DNA of 64,000 nucleotides from Diadophis punctatus similis (lineage: Eukaryota > Chordata > Lepidosauria > Squamata > Dipsadidae), in the NCBI GenBank assembly GCA_023053685.1, contig JALIGW010000032.1, positions 4,978,843 to 5,042,842 on the forward strand. Direction: 5' to 3'. Each line of letters begins with the position of its first letter. Within the stretch, counting starts at the first letter, position 1. The translations under genes were made by a program, and so were the position numbers. The notes below the pieces were generated by a model, which made no database searches, had not been told where the DNA came from, and saw only the letters and a program-made list of their open reading frames with translations. Shown piece after piece: positions 41,531-53,661 of the stretch.

Positions 41531-42055
41531 ATAAGTGGGGCTCTAATCACACAGTGGTGGTCGCCATCTTGACTTGGGGGAGTGGTAACCCCAACTCATG
41601 CAGGAGGCACCAAATGGAGGGTGGCTATCCTAAGGCCTTATGGCCTTGTGGGTCAACTCAAGCTGTGCAAAGCACATCCAAGCCTGAACTTCAACAGTCT
41701 CTGCTTGTCTTTGTGTGGGGTGTGTTTCTTGGGAACCTTAAGCAGTGAAATGTTTTTTTTTTTAAAATAATTTTTATTGAAGTTTTTCAAGTTAAAACAA
41801 AACAAAAAAAGAGATAAAATAAAATATAATTTCACTAATACAGCTTTACAATATCGGAATTTTCTTTCTCAATTCTACATTCTTCATAATTAAGGCTATT
41901 GTTTTATACTTAAACATTTTTATATACATCTATTCATTTTATACATTATTAATTAATAATTATACATTATTAAATACATTTTTTTCGTCAACGTCTGGAA
42001 GGTGATGCTTCAGAAAAAACATTTCGAATTCTATTTAATTATTGTGCTTAGAACA
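41531..42055 (-). mobile_element. Unassigned DNA, then L1 3' UTR (minus)
   Basis: 41531-41750 unassigned. From 41752 a poly-T start, AATAATTTTTATTGAAG and AT-rich sequence to about 42045 look like an L1 3' end read on minus. Confidence 0.45.
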
Positions 42056-42478
42056 TAGAATAATCGAGTTGGAAGGGACCTTGGAGGTCTTCTAGTCCAA
42101 CCCCCTGCTCGAGCAGGAGACCCCCTACCAGGGGTCTCCAACCTTGGCAACTTTAAGCCTGGAGGACTTCAACTCCCAGAATTCCCCAGCCAGCTTTGCT
42201 GGCTGGGGAATTCTGGGAGTTGAAGTCCTCCAGGCTTAAAGTTGCCAAGGTTGGAGACCCCTGCCCTATACCATTTCAGATAAATCATCCTCCAGACTTT
42301 TCCTAAAAGCCTCCAGTGATGGAGAACCCATAACTTCTGGTGGCAAGCCATTCCACCCAGTAGTGGGTTCTAAAACCCTTTGCTACCAGTTTGCGCTCGC
42401 TCGCACTCGCACCACTTCTGCGCATGCGCAGAAGTGCCCTGGGTGGGTGGGCGGAGCCGCCCGCCACAGGCGCTACTG
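42056..42478 (-). mobile_element. CR1 3' end with two hAT insertions
   Basis: CR1 minus at 42056-42128 and 42272-42357. A 135-bp foldback hAT at 42129-42263 (CAGGGGTCTCCAACC ends; flanks CCCCCTAC and CCCTATAC). A CCGGTT-family hAT starts at 42358 (CAGTAGTGGGTTC) and is cut off at 42478. Confidence 0.7.
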
Positions 42479-43075
42479 TAGTCAAGTTTTGTATCTACAA
42501 TTGCATTAAAATCTCCTACCACACAAATATTCTCATAATTCATTTCAATTATCTTATGTCCTGTTTTGTAAAAATTCTTCTTGTTTATTGTTTGGCACAT
42601 ATATTACTATCAAAAGTATCTGTTTTTGGTTTATTATTACCTCTACCATCAAAATTCTCCTTTCCTCATATCCATAAATTTCTTTAGCATTTATTGTTTC
42701 CTTAATATATAAAACCACCCCTCTTTTCTTTTGTTGCGCTAATGAAGAGTATAATTTCCCAATTTTGGGGTATTCCAGTAGTTTACTGTGTTTTTTTTTT
42801 TAATGTGAACTTCTTGGAGACAAATTATGTCTAGTTGTAATTTTTGTAGTCGTGTGATTTTTTTTTCCTTTTCATAGGGGAGTTCAATCTATTTATATTG
42901 ATCGAGAACATCGTAGTTTCTCTTTCCATCACCTTCACTTATATATAGGTCTTACTCAGACCTTGATAAACAAATAAATCAAAACATTGTATTTCTTTAA
43001 AGTTCCCAGAAGCCTCCTCCAATCAGGTTCTCTCTCTCTCTCCTTCCTTCTGCTTCTCCAGAGGACAATCCTTAG
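42479..43075 (-). mobile_element. L1 ORF2 endonuclease fragment (broken)
   Basis: Minus strand encodes ENICVVGDFNAIVDTKLDYSS (the GDFN motif of an L1 apurinic endonuclease) and, upstream, decayed text resembling the start of ORF2 (LQEVHI-like, KIGKLYSS). Several stops and frameshifts. 42911-43075 is less certain. Confidence 0.55.
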
Positions 43076-43821
43076 AATAACAGAGTTGGAAGGGACCTTG
43101 GAGGTCATCTAGTCCAACCCTGTGCTCAGGCAGGAAACCCTATACCAGTGATGGCGAACCTTTTTCTTCTTGCGTGCCAAAAGTGGGAGTGCGCGTGCGC
43201 GATAGTGCGTGTGTGTGCCGGCACACAACCCCTCCGCGTGCCACACTGCGAATGCGTGCATCCCCGCGCATGCGCCTCCCCGTTGGGCCGTTTTTTACCC
43301 TCAGGGTTCCCTGAAGCCTCCAGAGTGCAAAAAAGGGCCCAACAGGCAAACCGGAAGTTCAGAAAAACGGACTTCCGGTTTGCCCGTTGGGCTGTTTTTT
43401 GCACTCCGGAGGCTTCAGGGAAGCCTCCTGAAGCCTCCGGAGGGCAAAAACGGCCTTCCCCAAGGCCAAAAATCAGCCTTGCGCATGCACACTGGAGCTG
43501 ACATAGGGCAACGCCTCGCGTGCCCTCAGATATGGCTCCGTGTGCCACCTGTGGCACGCATGCCATAGGTTTGCCGTCACGGCACTATACCATTTCAGAC
43601 AAACGGGTGTCCAATCTCTTTTTAAAAACTTCCAGGGTTGGAACATTTACGATTTCCGGAGGCAAGCAGTTCCACTGATGAATTGTTCTCACTGTCGGGA
43701 AATTTCTCCTTCGTTCCAGGTTGCTTCTCTCCTTGATCCGTTTCCATCCGTGGTCCTGCCTCCTGGTGCTTTGGAGAATAGCTTGATTCCCTCTTCTTTA
43801 TTCCTTCAGGGAAGGAACAGA
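43076..43821 (-). mobile_element. CR1 3' end split by a CAGTGATGG-family hAT
   Basis: CR1 minus at 43076-43145 resumes at 43583 (CACTATACCATTTCAG) and runs to about 43805. hAT 43146-43582 (437 bp) begins CAGTGATGGCGAACC and ends TTTGCCGTCACGG, flanked by CCCTATAC and CACTATAC. Confidence 0.75.
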
Positions 43822-44385
43822 TACAGATTAACAGAGTTGGAAGAGACCTTGTAGGTCATCTAGTCCTCCTGCCCAAGCAGGAGACCCTACTCCATCTCTG
43901 ACAAATGGCAGTCCAGTCTCTTCTTGAAAGCCTCCAGTGATGAAGCTCCCACAACTTCTGAAGGCAACTTCTGTTCCATTGGTTGATTGTTCTCTCTGTC
44001 AGAAAATTCCTCCTTATTTCCAGGTTGAATCTCTCCTTGGTCAGTTTCCATCCATTGTTCCTTGTCTGGCCTTCGGGTGCTTTGGAAAATAGGTTGATCT
44101 CTTCCTCTCTGTGGCAGCCCCTCAAATATTGGAAGACTGCTATCATGTCTCCCCTGGTCCTTCTCTTCACTAGACTAGCCATGCCCAGTTCCTGCAACCG
44201 TTCATCGTATGTTTTAACCTCCAGTCCACTAATCCTCTTGGTTGCTCTTCTCTGCACTCTTTCCAGAGTCTCAACATCTTTTTTATAGTGTGGTGATCAA
44301 AACTGGATGCAGTACTCTAGGTGTGGTCTTACTAAGGCTTTATAGAGTGGTATTAGTACCTCAGTAACAGCACAGGACTTTCCCC
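43822..44385 (-). mobile_element. CR1 LINE RT C-terminus and 3' end
   Basis: A minus frame (44257-43856) encodes [47 protein letters not shown] and WNRSCLQKL, the classic CR1 C-terminus, with tail at 43830-43890. 5'-truncated. Confidence 0.75.
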
Positions 44386-44811
44386 TTAATTTTGAGGAGA
44401 GGAATAATCAACTCTGAAGTTGATTCATTGTTTGTTGTCTGAAAAAAGCAGACGGTTCGAATGAAAAAAAAATGTGGCATCTCGACAGAGACAGGCTGTG
44501 GTCTTGCTAAGTCAACCTGTGGGCTCCAGAAGTGGCAAACGGAGCCACTCATTTTGTGCACAGGAAAATTACAGGTTAATTAGTCCTGGCTCCTCTTTTT
44601 TGTTGTTGACATGTTATTATGCTGGGATCCCTGTCTGGGTAAGGATGTGGGGCAAAGGAATTGGTTTCGTGCCAGGTGCCATTCCGAGAAATAATAAAAC
44701 ATCTCGCAGACATTGCAATGTTGTGCAACTGATTGGAAAACCCGATGGCGAAGCTACACAAAGAGAAGCTACACAAAGTCAATCTAAGAACTTGGCTGAA
44801 ATTACAGGTGG
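44386..44811. other. Unassigned sequence
   Basis: No recognised element or exon. Confidence 0.4.
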
Positions 44812-45281
44812 TCCTCAGAGACCCCATACAATTTCAGACAAATGGTGGTCCAGTCTCTTTTTGAAAGCCTTCAACGGGAGCAGAGCGCCCACAACTTCTG
44901 AAGGCAATCTATTCCATCGGTTGATTGCGCTCCCTGTTGGGAAGTCGAGGTGGCGCAGCAGTTAGAGAGCAGTACTGCAGGCCACTTTAGCTGACTGTGA
45001 TCCGCAGGTCAGCGGTTCAAATCTCACGGGCTCAAGGTTGACTCAACCTTCCATCCTTCCGGGGTAGGTAAAATGAGGACCCAGATTGTTGGGGGCAATG
45101 TAAATATATACATTGCTTAATGATGTAAACCGCTTAGAGAGTGCTTGCACTGTGGGGCGGTATATAAATCTCACTAATAACTAAATAACTAAATAACTAA
45201 ATAACTAACTAAACAACTAACTAACTAAATAAATAACTAACTAAATAAATAACTAAATAAATAAATAAATAAATAACTTAA

Positions 45282-45376
<95 letters not shown>

Positions 45377-45439
45377 ATCCATCTGCCTCTTGAAAAAGCA
45401 CGTTTGGAACAACCATGACCTGGATGACTGAGAATCTCC
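44812..45439. mobile_element. tRNA-derived squamate SINE next to a CR1 piece, with AAAT/CTAA tail
   Basis: CR1 minus at 44812-44940, then a SINE on plus from 44943: A-box-like TGGCGCAGCAGTTAGAGAG, B box GGTTCAAATCTC (45014-45025), body CCATCCTTCCGGGGTAGG and GGTAAAATGAGGACCCAG, tail GGGCGGTATATAAATCTC. The tail grows into (CTAA)n and (AAAT)n to 45377. CTGTTGGGAA and CTGTTAGGAA near the two ends hint that it interrupts one CR1. Confidence 0.75.
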
Positions 45440-46134
45440 ATAGACATTCACTGTTAGGAAATTTCTCCTTAATTCCAGGTTGCTTCTCTCCTTGATTAGT
45501 TTCCATCCGTTGCTTCTTGTCCTGACTTCTGGTCTTTTGGAGAATAGGTGGACCCCCTCTTCTTTGGGGCAGCCCCTCAAATATTGGAAGAGGCCATCAT
45601 GTCACCCCTAGTCCTAGAGGTGGGTTCCTCCCGGTTCGGACCGGTTATATAGAACCGGTAGTGGGAATTTCCCCCTGCTCACTGAACCGGGAGCGATGGC
45701 TGGCTGGCTGGCTGGCCATGCCCCCGAACCGGGTCTCTCGGCGGCGCCGTAGGCGCTGCAATCTTGTTTTTTGCCATCTGAGTTTTCAGCACTGCCCATG
45801 CGTGCACACGCCCACGCTGCACGGGAGGAAGCGAACCGGCAGCGAGGTAAGTTAGAACCCACCCCTGCCTAGTCCTTCTTTTCACTAGATTGGCTATACC
45901 CAATTCCGGCACTTGTTCTTCGTATGTTTTTGCCTTCACCCTCCTAATCATCTTGGTTGCTCTTCCCTTTCCAGAGTCTCAACCTTTTGTGTGTGTGTGT
46001 GTGGTGACCAGAACCGGATGCAGGATTCCATGTGTGGTCTTACTAAGACTTTTTAAAACTTCACGTACTAGAACTTTACTTACAACCGGGTTTTTGGGGT
46101 TCTGATGGCTGCACCCCCCCATAGTCAGTCAGTT
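45440..46134 (-). mobile_element. CR1 fragment split by a hAT MITE
   Basis: CR1 minus 45440-45614 and 45876-46060. hAT 45615-45867 (TAGAGGTGGGTTCC to GAACCCACCCCTG) has a perfect CCTAGTCC duplication (45607-45614, 45868-45875) and CCGGTT-family interior with inverted GTTATATAGAACCGG. Confidence 0.8.
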
Positions 46135-46598
46135 AACAGAGTTGGAAGGGACCTTGCAGGTCATCTAGTCCAACCCCCCGCCCAAGCAGGAGTCCCTTAC
46201 ATCTGTCATATGATCACATTCCAGCTGCTTGGCCCCTGTTTTGCCTTTATGGCCATTACAGGGTCCTGTGATCATTGATTGTGATTTATGACTTTGCTGG
46301 CCTTTTGGGTTGTGGCAAAAAAGCGGTCCTAGAAATACGATTCACTTAATGACCATGGTGTTCACTTAATGACTGCTACATTAAAACTTGTGAAATCAGG
46401 TCCAGTCATGTGGGTGACTCAACTTACAACCATCATGACTCATGATGGAAATCTTAAATTTGCTATGGTCGTAAGTCAAGGACTACCTGTAGAAAAAGAT
46501 GGTGAGGAACTAGAAAGAGTGCAGGGAACAGTGACAAAGGTGGGGGTCATGGGATTTTGGAGGCTAAATCCTACAAAGAGCAGTTGAAGGAACTGGGT
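46135..46598. mobile_element. CR1 tail, MITE related to the Tigger-like family, CR1 scrap
   Basis: 46135-46206 CR1 3' tail (minus). About 46210-46492 a diverged MITE with CACTTAATGACCATGG and ending GTCAAGGACTACCTGTA; it differs enough from the common family to be a subfamily. 46493-46598 is a CR1 C-terminal scrap on plus. Confidence 0.5.
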
Positions 46599-46889
46599 TT
46601 TCTAGCATGGATGATGTTCCCTAGTTGGGTCATGAAATGTCTGCAAGAGAACAACCAAGCACAGAGAACCCCAAGGACCCCACAGTTCTCCTCCTCCTCT
46701 TCCTCCTCCTCCTCCTCCTCCTCCTCCTCCTCCTCCTCCTCCTCCTCCTCCTCCATCATCATAAATTTCCCTCCCTTCTAGCACTGTTGATGTTCCCTAG
46801 TTGGGTCATTAAATGTCTGCAAGAGAACAACCAAGCTCAGTGAACCCAGGATCCCACAGACTTCCTCCTCCACTCCACACACCCCACCC
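46599..46889 (+). mobile_element. Two Penelope-like modules around (CTC)n
   Basis: Modules at 46599-46660 and 46775-46840 (GTTCCCTAGTTGGGTCAT), with (CTC)n at 46689-46752 between them. The core CTGATGA is mutated in both. Confidence 0.5.
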
Positions 46890-47170
46890 TTGAAAGCTGA
46901 CTTTGGGCCAATCCCAAGGAGACCGTGAGTTCTAGCCCCAACTTAGGCATGAAAGCTGTTGGGTGATTTTTGAACCAATCACCAGGAGTCGGTGAGTTCT
47001 AGTCCTGCTTTAGGCATGAAACCTGGCTGGATGGCTTTGGGCCAGTCACCCTCTCTCAACTCAATCTACCTCACAGGATTGTTGTTGTGGGTAAAATTAG
47101 AGAAGGAAGATGTGTTGTTGGTGTGTTTGCTACCTTGAGTTCCCTATAAAGTATATCATAAAGGTGGGAT
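46890..47170 (+). mobile_element. SINE/L2-like element with two VNTR units and tail
   Basis: Units with GAGTTCTAG near 46927 and 46993, then CTCACAGGATTGTTGTTGTG and AAAGGTGGGATAAATATAAA. Same element as 25756-26268. Confidence 0.6.
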
Positions 47171-47236
47171 AAATATAAAGGAAGAAGGAAGAAAAAAGAA
47201 GGAAGGAAGGAAGGAAGGAAGGAAGGAAGGAAGGAA

Positions 47237-47267
<31 letters not shown>

Positions 47268-47278
47268 GAAAGAATGAT

Positions 47279-47325
<47 letters not shown>

Positions 47326-47756
47326 GAATAAAGAATGAAGAAGAAAAGAGAAGAAAGGAAAGGGAAAAGAAAGAAAGAAAGAAAAGAAATGAAGGAAGGA
47401 AGGAAGAAAAAGAAAGAAAAGGAAAGAAAGAATGAAGGAAAGAAAGAAGAAAGAAAGAAGGGAAGAAAGAAGGGAAGAGGGAAGGGAAGAATGAAGGAAA
47501 GAAAGAAGGGAAGAGGGAAGAAATGAAGAATGAAGAAAAAAGAAAGGAAAGAGAAAAGAAAGTAAGAAAGATAGAAGAAATGAGAGAATGAAGGAAAGAA
47601 AGAAAAAGGAAGGTAAGAGACAAGAAAGAAAGAAGAAAAAGAAGGAAGGAAGGGATGAGAAAAAGAAAGAAGGAAGACAGGAAGAAAGGAAGGAAGGAAA
47701 GAAAGAAGGAAAGAGGAAAGGAAGAAAGAAGGAAGGAAGGGAGAAAGGAAGGGTGG

Positions 47757-47812
<56 letters not shown>
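47171..47812. repeat. Purine-rich GAAA/GGAA tract ending in (GA)n
   Basis: 640 bases of imperfect (GGAA), (GAAA) and variants, finishing with (GA)n at about 47758-47812, directly after the A-rich tail of the SINE/L2-like element, which probably seeded it. Long Lys/Glu/Arg or Ser/Phe/Leu frames are artefacts. Confidence 0.9.
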
Positions 47813-47815
<3 letters not shown>

Positions 47816-48300
47816 GGCACTGCTTAGCTCTTTGAAATCAGTCTAATTATTCCAGATGTTGTTGGGCAGACATCTTAGAAGCCAAGGAAAGCATGAACTT
47901 ATTAAAACTAACCAGTGGAAAAGGAAAGTTACCATTTCAACTGAATCCTAAACATTCTCTTTATTATCCATGTGATCTCTTTAAAGCAGCTAGTTTGGCC
48001 ACTAAGAAGGAACAATTGGATTGCAAAAAATACTAACAAGGGAATTGTCGGCCCTTATCTTGGGTTTGCTTAGCGGAAGTTGGAAAGACGTCTGCCGACT
48101 GCGGAGGGGAGGTTGTGACATCAGCAAGCTTTTTTTAATCTCTGCTTTATGGGATGAGCTATTCTCTCTGTGTCCTTCGTGGTGTTGACGGAGCAGATCA
48201 GTTGAATACAAAACGCAGGAGTGAAGGTGGCTGCTTATCTCCTTGTGTCATTGTGCATTGTGTAGGTTGACCTTGTAGGGCGCAAAGGTTGCAGGACAAC
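47813..48300. other. Unassigned sequence
   Basis: No recognised repeat or exon. Confidence 0.4.
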
Positions 48301-49041
48301 ATAGAATAATCGAATGGGAAGGGACCTTGAAGGTCTTCTAGTCCAACCCCCTGCTTGAGCAGTATACCATTTCAGACATACGGCTGTCCAGTCTCTTTTT
48401 GAAAGCCTCCAGTGATGGAGCAACCATGTCTACATTGATCTACAACCATCTCCATCTCCAAACATCTACAGATCTACAGCCAGATCTACAATCACCTATA
48501 TTTTTAGACTAAAGTTCTGTGCTGTTGCATAGGTACTCAAAATCCCTCCAGGTAATCCCACCTCCGTCACATAAGTCAAACATATTGAGAAATAGGGAGA
48601 GTGTGATAGGGAGAAGGAAAAGTTTTCTTCAACCTTTCTTCATACGTTCAACCTGGGAAAATATTTCAACTAGCACTTAAGATGTTCTATTTTTTAAAAA
48701 AATAGTCTTTATTAATTATGTTAAAAAGACAAACAAACATACAAACAAACATAAAAACATGTATAAACATATGTATATATAAATAAAGTATCAAATATCT
48801 TTGAGTATAGAAAACATTGAACATACATGTCAACCATCTCGTCGACACTATCCTTTTACAGCCTAGTGATACAAAAACATGTTTATTCTATATAGTTATT
48901 ATTTACATCATTATCTTTCTTGTTCTAAGTGTTCTAAATTATTCCCTTGTTATTGTTTGAAATGGAAGAATTTCCAATCAGAATAGAGCTGGAAAGGGAC
49001 CTTGGAAGTCTTCTAGTCCAACCCCTGCCCAAGCAGAAGAG
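48301..49041 (-). mobile_element. CR1 tail, unassigned DNA, L1 3' UTR, CR1 tail
   Basis: 48301-48425 CR1 3' end (minus). 48426-48689 unassigned. 48690-48960 AT-rich L1-like 3' UTR on minus (ATAGTCTTTATTAATTATG). 48975-49041 start of the CR1 split by the next hAT. Confidence 0.5.
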
Positions 49042-49345
49042 CAGAGGTGGGATGCTCCCGGATCAGACCGGTTCTATAGAACCAGTAGCGGGAATTTCCC
49101 CCGCTCCCCGAACCGGGAGCAATTGCCAGCTGGCCACACCCTGAACCGGCTCTCTCAGCGGTGCCATCTTGTTTTTTTGCTTCTGTGCATGCACAAAAGC
49201 CAGGTTTTCAGTACTGTGCATGTGCATGCACGTGCGCAAAGTGTGTGTGCTCCCGTGCACTGCCCCCGCAGTGCGCAATGGGTGCACGGCCATGCGGCAC
49301 AGGAGGAAGTGAACCGGCGGCGAGGTACGTTAGAACCCACCCCTG
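49042..49345. mobile_element. hAT MITE (CCGGTT family) inside CR1
   Basis: CAGAGGTGGGATGCTCCC to GAACCCACCCCTG, flanks CAGAAGAG and CAGGAGAC (6 of 8). The CR1 text reads through when it is removed (AAGCAGGAGACCC). CR1 continues 49346-49510. Confidence 0.75.
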
Positions 49346-49510
49346 CAGGAGACCCTATGCCATTTCATATAGGTGGCTCTCCAGTCTCTTCTTAAAAACC
49401 TCCCGTAATGGAGCACCCACAACTTCTGGTGGCAAGCTGTTCCACTGGTTAATTGTCCTCATTGTGAGGAAGTTTCTCCTTAATTCCAGGTTTCTTCTTT
49501 CCTTGAAAGG

Positions 49511-49780
49511 GGGAAGGAAGGATTGAGGATGAGTCTATCCATAAGGAAAACTTAGATCCAAATGTTCTTCAGACCTGGATCCAAAACTTCTCCATCTGCA
49601 GAGGAGAACCACAACCTACTTAGGAAGGACTTTTGGTCGCCACCAGTGGTGGGTTTCATATTATGTTACTACCGGTTCGCCGTGCATGCACACGCTCGCT
49701 TTGTGTGTGCGCGCCCCCGGTTCGCACCTGCACCTGCTTCAAAATGTGCCTAAATAGGATGGCATAGAACCGTTGATTTG
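49511..49780. mobile_element. Unassigned DNA and a truncated hAT end
   Basis: 49643 begins CAGTGGTGGGTTTC with ACTACCGGTTCGCC; the right end is not found. It ends at the L1 target duplication (49766-49780). Confidence 0.45.
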
Positions 49781-50688
49781 CTTAAATAACAAAATCGACA
49801 GCATACAAAGAACATTATTACAAAATGTTTTATAGGTGGCATTTGGTCCCAGCAAGATTGGCGAAAATATACCCAAATTTGAATTCGGCTTGTTGGAAAT
49901 GTAAAAAAGACGTAGGTACCTTCTTTCATATGTGGTGGACGTGTCCCGAAGCAAGAAGTTACTGGAATAATGTACATAAATGGCTAAGCTGAAGAGCTGA
50001 AGTGGTGCAGTGGTTAAATGCAGCCATTGCAGGCTGACTGCTAGTTCAGCAGTTCAGCTGTTCAAATCTCACTAGGCTCAAGGTTGACTCAGCCTTCCAT
50101 CCTTCCGAGGTCGGTAAAATGAGGACCCAGATTGTTGGGGGCAATATGCTGAACTCTGTAAACCGCTTAGAGAGGGCTGTAAAGCACTATGAAGCGGTAT
50201 ATAAGAAAAGTGCTATATAGTGCTATATAAGCGACATCACAGGAAGAACAGTGGCGCACACCCCGGAACTCTTTTTATTAGGAATCATAAAAAAGCAACA
50301 TCCCAGGAACATACAGTATCTGATGCTACATATTATTACAGCGGCAAGAATTGCGTATGTACAATATTGGAAGAACAGTCAAGTACCTCCGGAGAATATA
50401 TTATTGGACAAAATTTACAAATGTGCAGAAATGGACAGACTGACTATTGAACTCAAAAATCAAAATACATCGGACTATTACGAAGTATGGTCAAAATGGT
50501 ATGAATGGGTCAGGAAAGATAAAGGGTTAAGAAACAAGGCTACATTAAAAAGAAGATGTAAGATTGTAAATATGGGGAAATAGTGTATAAGTTTTGTATA
50601 AGCAAAAATAATAAATGTGAATAGGTATAGATCTGTGTTATGATATTGCGATGCTTAAAGTTGAAAAATAATAAAAAAATATTAAAAA
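49781..50688 (+). mobile_element. 5'-truncated L1 with 15-bp target duplication, split by a SINE
   Basis: ORF2 C-terminus in two pieces: before the SINE, text equivalent to YRWHLVPARL and a CWKCKKDVGTFFHMWW zinc-knuckle-like motif; after it, AYVQYWKN and YYEVWSKWYEWV. Ends AATAATAAAAAAATATT. Flanks AGAACCGTTGATTTG at 49766-49780 and 50689-50703 are identical. The SINE spans about 49987-50222 (AAGTGGTGCAGTGGTTAAAT, GAAGCGGTATATAAG). Confidence 0.8.
49987..50222 (+). mobile_element. tRNA-derived squamate SINE in L1
   Basis: A-box-like GTGGTGCAGTGGTTAAATG, B box TTCAAATCTCACT, conserved ATGAGGACCCAGATTGTTGG and a tail with CTATATAGTGCTATATAAG. Younger than the L1 it interrupts. Confidence 0.75.
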
Positions 50689-51126
50689 AGAACCGTTGAT
50701 TTGTTTAACGACCGCGGCAGTTGCTTAATAACCACAGATTTACTTAACAACCGTTGCAAAAAAGGTCATAAAATGAGGCCGCTCACAGTCTACGAAGATC
50801 AGGATGAACTTCCATCCAGTTTTTTTTTACAAATCCTGCTCAGCGCCCCCAACTTTTTGAGAATCCCAAAAGTCATGGAGGAACGGTCCTCTCTCAGTCG
50901 AAAGTAGACTGTCCCTGAAGTTGGAGGCTCACTTTGGACTACAGGCCGAACTGCCTTATTTGGTCCAACATTTTTAAAGGAACCTTCTCCAGGCTGAGCG
51001 AAGGTGAGAAGTGTAGGAATTGCATTGGCAGAACATCTTTAACCAGGTTATGGTTGGGGTCTGCCAAATGCACTGGATGGTGAATTAACCACTTTTTCTG
51101 GGTTCCTGCAAACACACTATAGAAAG

Positions 51127-51204
<78 letters not shown>

Positions 51205-51956
51205 GTGTGTGTGTGTTCCTGTGATCCTACTAGGACAGCATTGTTCTGTCTGCACGCAGGCACCACTGTATTCTGCACCTTTCCTTGAGTGAAGCAACAG
51301 TGCTCTGCTATCCATGAATGCCAGTGAGGCTGAATTGAGCAATGGGGCTTAAGTTAATACGTTCTTTTGGTTTAATTGTGCAACTCACCACACAAACAAT
51401 TCCCCATTTGCCTTGGAACGGAAGCCACAAAAGCTGTCAATTTTGCACGTCCCTCAACTCTGTTTTTCTAACCAAACGTCAGATAGAAAAACGAATGAAG
51501 TGTTATTGCAATTACAATTCTTGTAACGCCAGCCATCGTGGGAAAACATCGATCGATTGTGAGGCCCTGAAATTCACCTTTCTGGAGATTTTAAACCTTT
51601 CCTTCAAAACAAGGTGCAAATGGGGTTGGGTTTAGAGTTGGATTTTTGTGGCTTCAGACTCATCCCAGGGGGATTTCCCTTTGCTGTAGGCTGTGACTCA
51701 CACATTAGTTAAGACGTTACATTAATACTGGCTGAAGTTGCATTAATTATGTGGCTTGGAAAGCTAAAAAAATGCTAGGCTTAGGAGAAGTTATGGCCTA
51801 GATCTGAGAAATGATGGTTGTGAGATTTATAAATTATGCCTTATAATTATCAACAAAAGGAGCTGCGTTAAGGACATCTGTTTCCCTATTGCAGCAGACA
51901 GGAATAACCTACATTCTTAGCTTAATCCCTGTTTAGATCAGAGCAAGAGAGAAAAT
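50689..51956. other. MITE scrap, then unassigned DNA with (TC)n
   Basis: 50704-50790 is Tigger-like MITE text (ACTTAACAACCGTTGC). 50791-51956 is unassigned, with (TC)n at 51130-51202 followed by a short (TG)n. No exon supported. Confidence 0.45.
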
Positions 51957-52740
51957 TATAGGCAGCCCTTTACTTACGACTCCAATTATCACCAAAATTT
52001 CCATCCTAAACCAGCCTGATCCTAACACGAGTCAGTCATCACTTGTGACTGGACCCGATTCTATGACTATTTTTATCATGGTTGTTAAAAGAATCATGTG
52101 GTTGTTAAATGAATCTGGATTTTTTTTCCTGGACTATTGTTAAACGGACAGCCGTAATTTGAGGACTACAGTTCTATTTAGGTTGTCCTTGGCCTTACAG
52201 GTAGTCTCAACTTACAACCACAATTGAGCCTAAAAAATGATGTTCCTCAGTCAGAAATTTTTTAAGTGACTTTTGTCCCGTTTTACGACTTTTCATGCCA
52301 CCGTTGTTAAGTGTTGTTAATTTGGCTTCCCCCTTGACTTTGCTTGCCGGAAGATTGCCAAAGGGGATCAGGGTACACCGTCATAAATGTGAGTCAATTG
52401 TCAAGCATCTGAATGTAAATCACGTGACCATGTGCAATGGTCATAAGGGTGAGAAATGGTCATTTTTCAGGGCTGCTGTAACTTCAAATGGTCACTAAGC
52501 AAGCTGTTGTAATTCGAGAACTGCCTGTACTAGTTTCGCAAGACCATTGCAAAAACGGTCGTTCAACCTTTACAAGCGATGACTGCAATGGGCAGGCTGT
52601 ATTATGGTTGTAACTCGAGGACTACTTACATAGCTCCAACTTCGGAGATAGCCGGCCATGAAGCTTCAGGCAATTTCTCAGGCTCGAAACGGCAAATAAT
52701 TTTGGATGCAGCTCAGAGTTCAACCGTAGAATTCATTCTC
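51957..52740 (-). mobile_element. Three Tigger-like MITE copies
   Basis: 51957-52170 (decayed), 52196-52535 (nearly complete, CAGGTAGTCTCAACTTACAA to TTCGAGAACTGCCTGTA) and 52540-52640 (scrap). 52641-52740 unassigned. Confidence 0.55.
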
Positions 52741-53661
52741 ACTGGAGGTTGACAAGACAATCCTAGGCTGCATCAACAGAGGGATAGAATCAAGATCACG
52801 CGAAGTGTTAAGACTGCTTTATAATGCCTTGGTAAGGCCATACTTGGAATACTGCATTCAGTTTTGGTCGCCACGATGTAAAAAGGATGTTGAGACTCTG
52901 GAAAGAGTGCAGAGAAGAGCAACTAAGATGATTAGGGGACTGGAGGCTAAAACATATGAAGAACGGTTGCAGGAACTGGGTATGTCTAGTTTAATGAAAA
53001 GAAGGACCAGGGGAGACATGATAGCAGTCTTCCAATATCTCAGGGGTTGCCCCAAAGAAGAGGGGGTCCACCTATTCTCCAAAGCACTCACAGCAGGGGT
53101 GGGTTCCTACCGGTGCACTCTGGTCCTGCACTCCGGTAGCAGCCCACTGATGATACAATTTAGGTGTGACGGCTCTGGTGCCATCTTTCCTGGTCCGTGC
53201 GCACCGCCATCTTTTTTTGGCTCGAAATGTCCTTCTGCGCATGCACGAAAGTAGAATCGGCACTTTTTTCCTGGTTTGGATGGCTTCTCAGCTGTGTTTC
53301 GGCTTCAAATTTCCTTCTGCGCATGCGCGGAAGTAGAATCATGCAGCGGGAAGCGTGTGCACATGCATGTGTGTGAAACGTCGTGATGCGCACCGGTAGC
53401 GAAAGGTAAGTGGAACCCACCCCTGACCCGAATGTAGGACAAGAAGCAACCGATGGAAACTAATGAAGGAGAGATCCAACCTAGAATTAAAGAGAAATTT
53501 CCTGACTGTGAGAACAATTAATCAGTGGAACGGCTTCCCTCCAGAAGTTGTGGGTGCTCCATCATTGGAGGCTTTCAAGAGGAGACTGGACAGCCATTTG
53601 TCTGGCATGGTACAGTGTCTCCTGCTTGAGCAGGGGGTTGGACTAGAAGACCTCTGAGGTC
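52741..53661 (+). mobile_element. CR1 LINE, RT C-terminus, split by a hAT MITE
   Basis: 52741-53093 encodes [55 protein letters not shown] and [12 protein letters not shown] in one open frame: the classic CR1 C-terminus, the best-preserved copy here. It resumes at about 53430 (GTAGGACAAGAAGCAACC) to the tail at 53661. hAT 53094-53425 (CAGGGGTGGGTTCC to GGAACCCACCCCTG) splits it; no clean 8-bp flank. Confidence 0.8.

Noticed and set aside
44943..45175. A functional tRNA gene
   Set aside because: A and B box-like words are present, but the head does not form a proper cloverleaf acceptor and the body/tail is that of a repeated SINE found three times here.
47071..47827. Frames of about 250 residues rich in Ser/Phe/Leu or Lys/Glu/Arg
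   Set aside because: Purine tract translation only.
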